From Thermoplasmata archaeon (GTDB lineage: Archaea; Thermoplasmatota; Thermoplasmata; Lutacidiplasmatales; UBA184): a DNA stretch of 60,016 nt. The notes beneath the pieces are model-generated. The model worked only from the letters and a program-made list of their open reading frames with translations, did not search any database and had not been told where the DNA came from. Location: positions 1 through 60,016 of the forward strand of contig DAHUXZ010000010.1 of assembly GCA_027315455.1 (NCBI GenBank), written 5' to 3'. This document shows positions 32,013-40,376 of this stretch, one piece after another (position 1 is the first letter of the stretch; every line of letters starts with the position of its first letter). The position numbers and the translations under genes are program-made.

Positions 32013-32677
32013 TCCTGTCGACCGGGCGACCCGTGCCGGCGAGGACCGTACCGGCGTTCCCCCGGGGGGACCGCGGCGATCCGGCCGTGGCTCCCGTGCG
32101 ACCGCCCCCGGAGGGCGGACACCCTCCCCGCCCGGATCCCGGCGGTCCGTCGCGAACCTCTCGGGGATCGCGCACCCGTGGCGCCGACCGTGACCCCGGC
32201 CGGGACGATGGGGGCGAACCCCATGTCGGCGACGCTCGGGCCGCCGCCGACCCGTTCACCGGGGCCGCGGCGCTCCGCTTCTCCCGCCCTGGCGGCGAGA
32301 AGGTCGCGCCGGCTCGGCCGACGCCCGAGACGATCGAACGGGCCGAGGGCGGCCGTCCCCCCCTCCCCTGCGCCGAGAGCTACGGCCACGCTCGCGGTCT
32401 CGGCGAGACGGCCGGCGTGGCGAGGACGATCGCGCCGAGGTCGATCGCACGGAGGCCCGATCCCGGCGTCCTCCGTGCCGCGCGGCGGGACCCATCGGTC
32501 GAACCGCTCCCCCGCCCGCTCCCCTCCCTTGCGCGCGGCCGCCCGGCGACGCCCGGTCCCTTCCGGACGCGAACGGGTCCCTACCGTCCTCGGACCCCGG
32601 GGGACCACCTTTCCCGATCGCCGGGTCCGCCCGGGGGCGCGGGCGCAGCTTTAGGGCCTGCCCGCGCTCACCGGACG
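32013..32677. other. 665-bp GC-rich gene-free stretch
   Basis: Open frames exist on both strands, but their translations are low-complexity Arg/Pro/Gly and none has a plausible start signal or family motif. I looked for SRP RNA, RNase P RNA and rRNA signatures and found none. The only clear element is CTTTAGG (32649-32655), the probable TATA of the next gene. It may be a decayed gene or an unrecognised RNA. Confidence 0.5.
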
Positions 32678-33340
32678 ATGGGCCGGCGGTTCGTCGACCA
32701 GCGGCGGCGGGACCGCTACTACCGCGCCGCGCAGCGCGAAGGGCTACGCTCCCGCGCCGCGTTCAAGCTCGCCCACCTGGCGGGCCGCTTCCCGATCTTC
32801 GCCGTGGGGGACCGCGTCCTCGACCTCGGCGCCGCGCCGGGCGGCTGGTCGATCGTCGCGCGCGACCTGGTGGGCCCGCGCGGGTCGGTCGTGGCCGTCG
32901 ACCCCCGCCGCATCGAGCCGGTCGAGGGTATCCACGTCGTCCACGGGCGGGTCGGAGACCTGAATCTTCCCGCGCGCCTCGGCCCCGCCCGCTTCGACGC
33001 GGTCCTCTCGGACATGTCGCCCTCGATCAGCGGCGCGTACGCGACGGACCACGCCCGCAGCGTCGACCTCGTGCGCGGGGCGTTCGCACTGGCGCAGGAG
33101 GTCCTCCGGCCCGGCGGCTCGTTCGTCGCCAAGGTCTTCGCGGGGGATCTCGTCGACGACCTCGTCGCCCAGCTCGCCCCGAGCTTCGCGCGGCTCGCGA
33201 GGACCAAGCCCCCGGCCTCCCGCGCGGGCTCGAGCGAGATCTACCTGGTCGGGTTGGGCTTCCGCGGCGGCCGGCCCGCGCCCGTGGCCACCCCGGACCC
33301 GCCGGCGACGGCGATGTCCCGCGTCCCATCCCATATATAG
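32678..33340 (+). CDS. rlmE: RlmE/FtsJ-type rRNA 2'-O-methyltransferase
   Basis: SAM-dependent ribose methyltransferase that modifies 23S rRNA (U2552-equivalent). The Rossmann SAM site VLDLGAAPGGWSIVA is clear. The catalytic K-D-K-E tetrad is identifiable: Lys in RAAFKLAHL, Asp in VLSDMSPS, Lys in FVAKVF and Glu in SSEIYLV. The product is 220 residues including a Pro-rich C-terminal tail. ATG 32678 is about 25 bp after CTTTAGG, so leaderless. The long upstream frame is shadow coding. Its last codons contain the TATA box of the next gene. Confidence 0.92.
   Translation: MGRRFVDQRRRDRYYRAAQREGLRSRAAFKLAHLAGRFPIFAVGDRVLDLGAAPGGWSIVARDLVGPRGSVVAVDPRRIEPVEGIHVVHGRVGDLNLPARLGPARFDAVLSDMSPSISGAYATDHARSVDLVRGAFALAQEVLRPGGSFVAKVFAGDLVDDLVAQLAPSFARLARTKPPASRAGSSEIYLVGLGFRGGRPAPVATPDPPATAMSRVPSHI
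33334..33339 (+). promoter_or_regulatory. TATA box within the 3' end of the FtsJ gene
   Basis: CCATATATAGG overlaps the stop codon of the methyltransferase gene and would start transcription near 33362, serving the gene at 33387. Confidence 0.65.
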
Positions 33341-33386
33341 GACCGCCGTCTACCGCCGGCCCGGCATTTTTGAGGGTCGATCTCAC

Positions 33387-34532
33387 GTGATACGGTTCGG
33401 ACCCGCAGGAATCCCGCTTTCCTGCAAGGGACGCACCCTCCGGGACGGCATCTCGGATGTGCATCACCTCGGTCTCACGGCGATGGAGGTGCAGTTCATC
33501 AAGGTCAATCCGCTCACCCGGGTCGTCCTCGATGAAGAGGTCGGGAAGTCCCCGCGCGAGATCCCCCTCCAGCTCATCGTGAGCGTGGGCGAGAAGGACG
33601 GCCAGCCCGTCGCCCCGGGGCGGGCGGCGCTCGACACGCCGCTACGGCGGCGCGATTCGGTGACGAGCCTCACCTGGAGCCTCGCCAAGGACGCGGCCGA
33701 CCTCGCCCAGACGCGCGCCCTCGCCCGCGCCCTCGACGTCGACCTTACGCTCCACGCCCCGTACTACGTCGATTTCTTCGGCAGCCAGGAGGCGCGGGCG
33801 CGCTCGCTCCGCCAGATCCAGTGGTCGACGGTCCTCGCCCACGGCCTCGGCGCCCCGCTCACCGTGACCCACCTGGGGTTCTACGGCGGCGGGCCGCGCG
33901 CCGACAGCGTCCAGGATCTCACGAACATCGCCGCGGACCTGAGCGCCTGGATGAAGGAGTTCAGCCACGGCGCGGTCCGGCTCGCCGTCGAGCCGAGCGG
34001 ACATCCCGATGTCTTCGGCTCGCGCGAGGAGGTTCTCGAGCTCGCCCACCGCGTCAAGGGCATCGTCCCGGTCCTCAACCTGCCGCACCTGGCCGCCCGG
34101 GAACGCACGAACTTCGAGGACGCGGCCCAGCTCCTCCCCGTCGTCGAGGAGTTCGTCCGGGCGAGCGGGGGGGAGCTCTACCTCAACTTCTCCGGGGTCG
34201 AGTTCTACGGGCCGGGCGAGTTCCGACTGACCCCGATCAAGCGCGGGCACGTCCGGTTCGACCCGCTCGCGGAGATCCTCGCGGACCGGGACTACAACGT
34301 CACCGTCATCTCGAGCTCGCCGCTGCTCGAGCACGACGCGATGTACATGAAGCTCCTCTACGAGCGCGCCCTCGGCCGCCGCTGGGCCAAGCGCCACGCC
34401 CCGCCGGCGAAGGCCGAGGCGAAGGCGCCGGCCAAGCCGTCCCGGCCGAGCCGGCCGGCCGGCGCGAAGGCCCGTAGCGCGTCCACGCCGTCCCCCCGCC
34501 CCGCGAGGTCGCATGCCCGGCGCGCCCGCTGA
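33387..34532 (+). CDS. endonuclease IV-like TIM-barrel protein (AP endonuclease family 2)
   Basis: Xylose-isomerase/endonuclease IV-like barrel. It begins IRFGPAGIPLSCKGRT and has GLTAMEVQFI, then LTLHAPYYVDFFG, LTVTHLGFYGG, LAVEPSGHPDVFG and LNLPHLAARE. In endonuclease IV the His and Glu residues at such positions bind three zinc ions. About 320 residues form the barrel; the last 55 are a Lys/Ala/Pro/Arg-rich basic tail that may contact nucleic acid. The start is GTG 33387. It overlaps the next gene by 20 bp. A role in base-excision repair is likely but unproven, because divergent barrel proteins in this family also act on sugars. Confidence 0.82.
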   Translation: MIRFGPAGIPLSCKGRTLRDGISDVHHLGLTAMEVQFIKVNPLTRVVLDEEVGKSPREIPLQLIVSVGEKDGQPVAPGRAALDTPLRRRDSVTSLTWSLAKDAADLAQTRALARALDVDLTLHAPYYVDFFGSQEARARSLRQIQWSTVLAHGLGAPLTVTHLGFYGGGPRADSVQDLTNIAADLSAWMKEFSHGAVRLAVEPSGHPDVFGSREEVLELAHRVKGIVPVLNLPHLAARERTNFEDAAQLLPVVEEFVRASGGELYLNFSGVEFYGPGEFRLTPIKRGHVRFDPLAEILADRDYNVTVISSSPLLEHDAMYMKLLYERALGRRWAKRHAPPAKAEAKAPAKPSRPSRPAGAKARSASTPSPRPARSHARRAR

Positions 34533-35082
34533 CAGCTCGGTGTTCGTCGCGTCCGCCCGCTTCATCGGCGAGCGGGTCACCCAGTGCATCCAGGGGATCG
34601 ATCCCGCGGCCGTGGCCCGGGCCGTGGAGGTCCTTCGGCGCGCCCCCGCGATCTTCGTCTACGGCGCCGGTCGCTCGGGGATCATCGGGCGGGCGTTCGC
34701 GATGCGGCTCGTCCAGACGGGCCTCACCGCCTACGTCATCGGGGAGAGCGTGACGCCGATCGTCCGCCAGGGCGATGCGGTGTTCATCCTGTCGAACCGG
34801 GGCGAGAGCTACTCGTCCATCCAGACGGCGAACATCGTCCGCCGGGAGGGCGCCGACCTCATCGTCCTGACGGCGCGGCCGACCTCGAAGCTCGCCCACG
34901 CCGCGACGATCCTTTTGGCCCTCGCGCTGCCCGAGGAGCCCGAGCGGCCCGCGTTCGCCCCGCTCGGGACCCTCTTCGAGTCCGCAAGCCTCCGGCTCAC
35001 CGACGGCCTCGTCGCCGAGCTCATGCGGGTGCGGGGCGAGAGCGAGGAGTCGATGCGCCGCCGGCACGCGATCATGGTCTAG
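34513..35082 (+). CDS. hxlB: 6-phospho-3-hexuloisomerase (SIS domain)
   Basis: Interconverts fructose 6-phosphate and 3-hexulose 6-phosphate. With hexulose-phosphate synthase this ribulose-monophosphate route supplies ribulose 5-phosphate in archaea lacking the pentose-phosphate pathway. The single SIS domain of 189 residues has VYGAGRSGIIGRAFAMRL, YVIGESVTPIVRQGDAVFILS and LGTLFESASLRLTDG, all typical of PHI. The partner synthase gene (hxlA) is not in the window. The start overlaps the upstream gene's stop by 20 bp. Confidence 0.9.
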   Translation: MPGAPADSSVFVASARFIGERVTQCIQGIDPAAVARAVEVLRRAPAIFVYGAGRSGIIGRAFAMRLVQTGLTAYVIGESVTPIVRQGDAVFILSNRGESYSSIQTANIVRREGADLIVLTARPTSKLAHAATILLALALPEEPERPAFAPLGTLFESASLRLTDGLVAELMRVRGESEESMRRRHAIMV

Positions 35083-35285
35083 CGGCCTTGGTCGACGCAC
35101 GGGCCGCGGTGCGCCGCACGCCCGCATCCCGCCGGGGACTCGAGGGGCGTGCGGCGCCGTCCTCCGCGCCCCCCGTCCCGCGATGTCGCGACCGGATCGA
35201 ACGGCGTCGGGCCGTTCATCGTCGTTCGCCCTTTCCGCGGATCCTCCGCGGGAAACCTTAAGCCCGGCACGCCGTGGCCGGCCCC

Positions 35286-35786
35286 GTGCCCCGTCGCAGC
35301 GAGCCCTCGTCGGCGACCCTCGTGCCGGTCCCCACGCGCTTCTTCGTCACGAGCGGCAAGGGGATCAACAAGACCAGCGAGCTCAACGCGTTCGACCTCG
35401 CGCTTCTCCAGGCCGGGATCGGCGAGCAGAACCTGGTCTCGGTCTCTTCGGTCCTGCCCATCGGCGTCCGCCAGGTCGAGCGCGTCCCGATCTCCCGCGG
35501 CGCGATCACCCACTGCGTGCTCGCCCGGCACGGAGGCGGGGAGGGCGAGGTGATCAGCGCGGGGATCGCCTACGGGTTCCGCACCGACGGCCAGGGCGGC
35601 TACGTGGCCGAGGGGCACCTGCACGGGACCCAGAAGTCGCTCAAGGAGTTCCTCAAGTGGCGGATGGAGGAGATCGCGCACTTCCGCGGCGTCGAGCTGC
35701 GCCGGATCCACTACCGGACCGAGGAGCTCGTCATCCCGATGGACCACTACGGCGTCTGCATCTCGGCCTGCGTCTTCCTCCCGTAG
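35286..35786 (+). CDS. pdaD: pyruvoyl-dependent arginine decarboxylase
   Basis: Makes agmatine from arginine for polyamine synthesis and for agmatidine modification of tRNA-Ile. The 166-residue proenzyme contains NLVSVSSVLPIG, where self-cleavage between Ser54 and Ser55 would create the pyruvoyl group. TRFFVTSGKGINKTSELNAF at the N-terminus and the C-terminal VPMDHYG-like IPMDHYGVCISA are also typical. GTG 35286 is chosen over GTG 35274, because the TATA-like ACCTTAAGC (35255-35263) predicts transcription starting at about 35284. Confidence 0.93.
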   Translation: MPRRSEPSSATLVPVPTRFFVTSGKGINKTSELNAFDLALLQAGIGEQNLVSVSSVLPIGVRQVERVPISRGAITHCVLARHGGGEGEVISAGIAYGFRTDGQGGYVAEGHLHGTQKSLKEFLKWRMEEIAHFRGVELRRIHYRTEELVIPMDHYGVCISACVFLP

Positions 35787-35808
35787 CCCGCCGCGCGCGG
35801 GCCCGGGC

Positions 35809-36144
35809 TCAGAGGAGCTTGCGGAAGAGCAGCTTGTCCTCGAGCGAGCCATCCAGGATGAGCTTGCGGGTCACGAGCGCCTTCATCGGCCCGATCTCCT
35901 TGCGCACGAGACCGTCGAACGTCCGGGAGTCCGTCGTGATCGTCACGCTCGCCCGGTCCACATGGCCGCTCCGGAGGTTCAGGAGACGGCCGTCGCGCAG
36001 CTCGACCGAGTACTCCCCGAGGTCGGTCAGCCGGATGGCGATCGTCCGCTCGAGGCCGCGCAGCTCCTCCCGGACCCCGGGGGAACGCTCGGTGTGCCGG
36101 TTGAAGCGGTCGACGAGCGAGGCGAGCGTCTCCTCCACCGTCAT
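35809..36144 (-). CDS. SCP2 sterol-carrier-like domain protein, 111 aa
   Basis: The pattern fits an SCP2-type fold: LRDGRLLNLRSGHVDRASVTITTDSRTF, then a helix with GLVRKEIGPMKALVTRKLILDG. Residues 1-45 are helical. SCP2 domains form a hydrophobic pocket for lipids or acyl-CoA; no ligand can be predicted. ATG 36144 overlaps the rnhB stop by four bases (ATGA), so it is coupled to rnhB. It ends convergent with pdaD. Confidence 0.7.
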   Translation of the reverse strand: MTVEETLASLVDRFNRHTERSPGVREELRGLERTIAIRLTDLGEYSVELRDGRLLNLRSGHVDRASVTITTDSRTFDGLVRKEIGPMKALVTRKLILDGSLEDKLLFRKLL

Positions 36145-36797
36145 GCGTACCGCTCGAGCGTGGGACGCGGAGATTTCGGCATAAGGCTTTCCGTCGTGGC
36201 CCATGAACGCCGCAGCCACGGGGCCGGCGAGGCACCGCGCGCGAGGTGCTCCGCCACGAACGCCCGGGTCCGCCGGTCGCCGGGGTAGCCGCTCCCGACG
36301 CCGTCGCCGAGCCGGGCACGCAAACGGCGGATCGCGCGGTCGCGCAGGACCTTCGCGACGATCGAGGCCGCGCCCACGACCGGCAGGTCCCGGTCGGCGT
36401 GATGCCGCGACACGACGATCCCGGCCGTTCCGGCCAGCGCGGCGACGCGCCGGCCGAACCGCTCGGCGACGGGATCGCACGCGTCGAGGTAGGCCCATCC
36501 GGGCCGCGCCCGACGGACGATGCGCGCGAACGCCTCGGCCTCCAGCCGGTTGAGCCCGCCGTCGCCGCGCCCGACGTGCGCGTCGATCTCCCGCGGGGAG
36601 AGCGAGACGGAAAGCCGTGAGCCGACCTCGGCGAGCGACCCGAAGAGCTCCTCGCGCCGCGCGGGGGACAGAAGCTTCGAGTCGCGGACGCCGAGGCGCA
36701 CGAGGTCCTTCAAACGGTCCTCTCGGACGAGGAACCCGCCGACCACGAGCGGTCCGATGACGCTGCCCCGGCCGGCCTCGTCCACGCCGAGGACCAT
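36141..36797 (-). CDS. rnhB: ribonuclease HII
   Basis: Removes RNA primers and misincorporated ribonucleotides from DNA. It starts VLGVDEAGRGSVIGPLVVGG, the RNase HII signature with catalytic Asp and Glu. Further marks are GVRDSKLL, the acidic YLDACDP motif and VSRHHADRDLPVVGAASIVAKVLRD. ATG 36797 gives the usual short N-terminus. In-frame GTG 36851 would fit the minus-strand TATA at about 36881-36892 as a near-leaderless start and add 18 residues, so the start is uncertain. Confidence 0.93.
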   Translation of the reverse strand: MVLGVDEAGRGSVIGPLVVGGFLVREDRLKDLVRLGVRDSKLLSPARREELFGSLAEVGSRLSVSLSPREIDAHVGRGDGGLNRLEAEAFARIVRRARPGWAYLDACDPVAERFGRRVAALAGTAGIVVSRHHADRDLPVVGAASIVAKVLRDRAIRRLRARLGDGVGSGYPGDRRTRAFVAEHLARGASPAPWLRRSWATTESLMPKSPRPTLERYA

Positions 36798-36880
36798 CGG
36801 GGGGCCGGCCCCGGTCGGCGTCGCCTCGAACGGCCGGGATCGCGACGGCACGGTGCCCGCCTCGCCGAGACGCGCGCGAT

Positions 36881-36892
36881 GGCTTAAGAATC
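36881..36892. promoter_or_regulatory. bidirectional TATA element between rnhB and kdgA
   Basis: GGCTTAAGAATC contains palindromic CTTAAG. On the plus strand it is about 27 bp before ATG 36913 (kdgA, leaderless). On the minus strand it can serve rnhB. Confidence 0.55.
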
Positions 36893-36912
36893 GTCCCGGC
36901 CTGGTGGGCGCC

Positions 36913-37821
36913 ATGACGATCGACGGGCTCGTGGTTCCGGTACCCACCCTCTTCTCCGAGGACGGCGAGCTCGACCGGGCCGCGAACGCCCGGTTCGGCC
37001 GGTCCCTTTGCGAGGCGTCCGTCGACCACCTGTTCCTGCTCGGGTCCCTCGGCGAGTTCACGATCGTCGAGGACGCGGAGCGGGCGGCGCTTCTCGAGTC
37101 CGTGATCGAGACCATCGTCGGCCGGACGGACGCCTGGGTCGGATGCGGCTCCCCGTCCCCGGCCCGCTCGGTCCGCTACGCGCGGGCCGCCGAAGAGGCG
37201 GGGGCGGCGGCGGTCGTGGCGGTCCCGCCGTACTACCTGCGCCCGACCGAGGCCGAGATCGCCCAGTACTACCGGGCGATCCACGAGTCGGTGCGGATCC
37301 CCCTGCTCGCCTACAACATCCCGAGCATGGTGGGCTACGCGCTCTCCCCCTCGCTCCTCCACCGCCTCGGAGCGGAAGGCACGCTCGCGGGGGTCAAGGA
37401 CACGGCCGGCGCGATCGAAAGCGTGAGCGCGTTTCTCACCGACGCCCCCCCGGGGTGGGCCGTCCTGCCGGGCAATGACGTCCTCGCCGTCGAGGCGATA
37501 CGGAGGGGGGCCGTCGGTGCGGTGATGGGGATGGCCAACATCGTTCCCCGGCTGGCCGTCGAGCTCGTCCGCGCCGCGCGGTCGCACGATCAAGCCCGGG
37601 CCGATGCGCTCCACGCCCTGGTGGTGGCGCTCGCGGCCGTGGCGGCGACCGGACCGTTCCCCTCGACGGACAAGTACCTCGCGCAGAAGGTGCGCGGGGT
37701 CGCGGTGGGCTACCGCCATCCCTACGGCCCCCTGACCGAGGAGGAGCGCGCCCGGGTCGACCGCGCGTGGGCCGGGGTCGAAGAGCGGCTGCGTCCGTTC
37801 CTCGGAGAGCACCGCGCATGA
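36913..37821 (+). CDS. kdgA: 2-keto-3-deoxy-gluconate (KDG) aldolase, DHDPS/NAL family
   Basis: Class I aldolase that cleaves KDG (or KDPG) to pyruvate and glyceraldehyde (3-phosphate) in archaeal Entner-Doudoroff pathways. The 302-residue barrel has LLGSLGEFTIV (the GxxGE pyruvate-binding loop), Tyr134 in AYNIPSMVG and the Schiff-base Lys162 in AGVKDTAG. The family also includes dihydrodipicolinate synthase and sialate lyase. The tightly coupled glucose dehydrogenase gene (ATGA overlap) makes a KDG aldolase most likely. The leaderless ATG is 27 bp after the TATA element. Confidence 0.87.
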   Translation: MTIDGLVVPVPTLFSEDGELDRAANARFGRSLCEASVDHLFLLGSLGEFTIVEDAERAALLESVIETIVGRTDAWVGCGSPSPARSVRYARAAEEAGAAAVVAVPPYYLRPTEAEIAQYYRAIHESVRIPLLAYNIPSMVGYALSPSLLHRLGAEGTLAGVKDTAGAIESVSAFLTDAPPGWAVLPGNDVLAVEAIRRGAVGAVMGMANIVPRLAVELVRAARSHDQARADALHALVVALAAVAATGPFPSTDKYLAQKVRGVAVGYRHPYGPLTEEERARVDRAWAGVEERLRPFLGEHRA

Positions 37822-38909
37822 GGGCGCTTAGGGTCACGCCTCCGGCGAAGGGCGCCCACCTCGGGGAGGTCCCCGCGCCGGAACTCGTGCCGGGCACGGT
37901 CCGCGTGCGCACCCTCGAGTGCGGCGTCTGCGGCACCGACCGGGACATCGCATCCGGACTCTACGGGCAGGCCCCACCCGGGCGGCCCGACCTCATTCTC
38001 GGCCACGAGAACCTCGGCACGGTCATCGAGACGGCCGCCGGGGTCACCGGCTTCGCTCCCGGTGACCTCGTGGTCGCGACCGTCCGCCGCGGGTGCGGGA
38101 AGTGCCGCTTCTGTGCGGCGAACCGGTCGGACTTCTGCGAGACCGGGGCCTTCACCGAGCGCGGGATCCGGGGCCAGGACGGCTACATGGCGGACGAGTA
38201 CGTCGAGGCCCCCGACTACCTCGTCCGCGTCCCGAAGGCGCTGCGGTCGATCGCCGTGATCCTCGAGCCGCTCAGCGTCGTCGAGAAGGCCGTCGAGCAG
38301 GGCGCCGCGGTGCTGGCCCGGTTGCACCCGCCCCCGTCCCCCACCCCGTCGGAGCCCACCGCGCTCATCGCGGGGACGGGGGCCATCGGCATCCTCGCCG
38401 CGTTCCGGCTCCGTCTCGAGGGATTCGGGGTGACCGCGATCGACCGGCACGGGGACGACACCCCGGCGGGCCGGCTCCTGGCGGCGATCGGCGCCCGCCA
38501 CGTCAACGCGGGAACCGGCCTCGATGTGCTCGGCGAACAGCGGTTCGAGCTGATCGTCGAGGCGACCGGAAGTGCCAACCTCGACTTCGCCCTCCTGCAA
38601 CGGCTCGGGCCGAACGGGGCCCTCGTGCTGACGGGGATCCCCGCCGCGGACCGCCCCCCGTTCCTCGTCGCGGGCGGCGGGCTTCTCCGCGACGTCGTTC
38701 TCGACAACCAGGCGATCGTCGGCTCGGTCAACGCGAACCGCCGCTACTTCGCCCTGGGCCTCCGCCACCTGGCGCAGTTCCGACGGCGCTGGGGAACGGC
38801 GATCGGCGACATCATCACCGAGCGGCACCCCCTCGAGGAGTTCGCGACGGTCCTGAACGCCCCCACGACCGGGGCGATGAAGTCGGTGTTGGTCGTCAAC
38901 CCGCGATAG
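37818..38909 (+). CDS. gdh: glucose 1-dehydrogenase, zinc-containing MDR family
   Basis: NAD(P)-dependent oxidation of glucose (and probably galactose) to the lactone, the first step of the archaeal Entner-Doudoroff route. The catalytic-zinc Cys is in TLECGVCGTDRDI, followed by LILGHENLGTVIE. A structural-zinc-type Cys cluster is RRGCGKCRFCAANRSDFCE. The Rossmann motif is IAGTGAIGILAA. The VNANRRYFALG segment near the C-terminus is characteristic of archaeal GDH. The length is 363 residues. ATG 37818 overlaps the kdgA stop by four bases. Confidence 0.92.
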   Translation: MRALRVTPPAKGAHLGEVPAPELVPGTVRVRTLECGVCGTDRDIASGLYGQAPPGRPDLILGHENLGTVIETAAGVTGFAPGDLVVATVRRGCGKCRFCAANRSDFCETGAFTERGIRGQDGYMADEYVEAPDYLVRVPKALRSIAVILEPLSVVEKAVEQGAAVLARLHPPPSPTPSEPTALIAGTGAIGILAAFRLRLEGFGVTAIDRHGDDTPAGRLLAAIGARHVNAGTGLDVLGEQRFELIVEATGSANLDFALLQRLGPNGALVLTGIPAADRPPFLVAGGGLLRDVVLDNQAIVGSVNANRRYFALGLRHLAQFRRRWGTAIGDIITERHPLEEFATVLNAPTTGAMKSVLVVNPR

Positions 38910-38943
38910 GGGCCCATCCCGGCGGGGGAGCCCGCGGCCCGGC

Positions 38944-39156
38944 CTAGGGCGGCCGGGCGCCCGGCGACCCGGTCGAGGGCGCGGGACGGCCTTTACCGGG
39001 CCCGAGGTCGACACGGACCGCGTCGATGACGATGAGCCCGGAGATGGTCGCGACCGTCTTCTTTACCGGGCCGGTTCGCGCCCGTGAGAGTTCCACGCGG
39101 CGACCGTCGCCGAAGATCACGATCGAGCGGTCCCTCTCGACCACGAGGAGGTTCAT
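38944..39156 (-). CDS. small hypothetical protein, 70 aa
   Basis: Not recognised. The first 55 residues form an alternating strand pattern (MNLLVVERDRSIVIFGDGRR, then VKKTVATISGLIVIDAVRVDL), like a small beta barrel; the tail is Pro/Gly rich. GGCCTTAGCC on the minus strand (39178-39187) is about 26 bp upstream of ATG 39156, consistent with a leaderless gene. It is convergent with gdh. Confidence 0.6.
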   Translation of the reverse strand: MNLLVVERDRSIVIFGDGRRVELSRARTGPVKKTVATISGLIVIDAVRVDLGPGKGRPAPSTGSPGARPP

Positions 39157-39658
39157 GCGCTCGTTTCGGGCCGTCCCTCGGCTAAGGCCGAGGTCAACCC
39201 CCGTTTACGCGGCGTTCTCGCACGGCCGGTCGCCACCGGACGGCGCCGTGCGCGGGTCGCCCGGGAGACCCGAGGGCGGCCCGGAGGAGGTCCTCCGACA
39301 CGGCCCGCCGGCGGCGACCCCGTTCCCTGCGGCGCGCCACGCCATGGAGGGGGCCGCCGAGATCGCCGAAACACTCCGTCCCCCGCGGGCGAACGACACC
39401 CCGGCGCGCCATCTCCGTCCCGGGGTCGGCCGGGCCGGGAGTGCTGCCGTCGCGGGTCCCGGCCGTCCTCGGCGATGGGCCGCCGCCTTCCGGGCGGTCG
39501 TTGGAACCCCCGGGCGGGTCGAGCAGCGGCACGCCCGCGCGAAGGCGTTCGGCGACGCGCAGAGACCCCTCGCCCAGCGACCGGTTCTTCGGCGCGGACC
39601 GTCTCGCGACAAACGTCTTATACAGTACCCTGCTCGGACCGACCCACCGCCGAGGAAC
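39157..39658. other. 500-bp spacer upstream of rps8e without a recognised gene
   Basis: Minus-strand and plus-strand frames here translate to Arg/Pro/Gly-rich sequence without family motifs. It contains the promoter of the 70-aa gene at the left end and the rps8e TATA at the right (39618-39623). Several strong GC hairpins are present (e.g. CCGCC-TTCC-GGCGG near 39483-39497). No known RNA was identified. Confidence 0.45.
39618..39623 (+). promoter_or_regulatory. TATA box of the rps8e operon
   Basis: CTTATACAG, about 38 bp before ATG 39659. It predicts a transcript starting near 39647 with a short leader carrying GAGGAAC as a ribosome-binding site. Confidence 0.7.
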
Positions 39659-40057
39659 ATGGGGATCTGGCAGGGGCGTTCACGCCGCAAGCCGTCCGGG
39701 GGTCGCCTCCGGCCTATCCGCAAGAAGCGCCGCAACGAGATCGCGCGCGAGCTGCAGCACGCCACCGTCGGCGCCGGAACGGTCAAGCACTACCGGGTCC
39801 GCGGGGCGAACGAGAAGCTGCGCATCCTCACGACGAGCGCGATCAACGTCTTCGACCCGGCGACGCGCACGATGAAGCCCGCCAAGGTCATCACCGTTCG
39901 GGAGAACCCGGCGAACCCGAACTACGTCCAGCGCAACATCATCACCCGCGGAGCGATCCTCGAGACGGACCTGGGTCTCGTCCGGGTGCGTTCCCGGCCC
40001 GGCCAGGACGGCGTCCTCAACGGGGTCCTCGTCCCGAAGACCGGCACCGCGGCCTAG
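39659..40057 (+). CDS. rps8e: ribosomal protein S8e
   Basis: Small-subunit ribosomal protein found only in archaea and eukaryotes. The basic N-terminus GIWQGRSRRKPSGGRLRP and the core KHYRVRGANEKLRILTTSAINVFD (positions about 42-65) are diagnostic. RNIITRGAILETDLGLVRVRSRPGQDGVLNG (about 97-127) closes the protein. The 132-residue length is normal for archaea. The long open frame upstream is spacer DNA. It heads an rps8e-srp19-GPN GTPase gene string with short gaps. Confidence 0.96.
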   Translation: MGIWQGRSRRKPSGGRLRPIRKKRRNEIARELQHATVGAGTVKHYRVRGANEKLRILTTSAINVFDPATRTMKPAKVITVRENPANPNYVQRNIITRGAILETDLGLVRVRSRPGQDGVLNGVLVPKTGTAA

Positions 40058-40076
40058 GCGGCCGACGAGTCGGCGC

Positions 40077-40376
40077 ATGCCCGACCACTTCTTCGTCTAC
40101 CCCGCCTACCTCGACCGCTCGGTCTCCCGTTCGTTGGGACGGAGGGTGCCGGCCGGCGCCGCACTGTCCGAGGTGACCGCCGACGAGATCGTTCAGGCCG
40201 CACGGGGGATCGGGTTCACCGCGGAGCCGGAGCCCGACCGGCAGTTCCCCCCGGTCTTCCACACCTACGCCGGACGCGTGCGGCTCGTGAAGCGCGCCGG
40301 GACCAGCAAGACCCGGGCGCTGCGGGAGATCGCGGACGAGATCGGGCGGCGTCGCGGCGCCGGAGGGCGGACGTAG
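40077..40376 (+). CDS. srp19: signal recognition particle 19 kDa protein
   Basis: Binds helices 6 and 8 of SRP RNA and helps SRP54 assemble. The 99-residue product shows the SRP19 pattern: YPAYLDRSVSRSLGRRVP, the ADEIVQAARGIGF helix, the GRVRLVKR strand and a final SKTRALREIADEI helix. Only a 19-bp gap separates it from rps8e, and the next gene starts directly after its stop codon, so these genes are cotranscribed. Confidence 0.93.
   Translation: MPDHFFVYPAYLDRSVSRSLGRRVPAGAALSEVTADEIVQAARGIGFTAEPEPDRQFPPVFHTYAGRVRLVKRAGTSKTRALREIADEIGRRRGAGGRT

Noticed and set aside
32540-32580. Possible SRP RNA helix 8 on the minus strand (TCCGGAAGGGA)
   Set aside because: The GGAA loop is there, but the required asymmetric-loop sequences on both sides are absent and no larger SRP RNA fold could be drawn.
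31994-32608. 204-codon minus-strand frame in the gap after tRNA-Pro
   Set aside because: Overlaps the tRNA, has an Arg/Gly/Pro-rich translation, no promoter and no recognisable motif.
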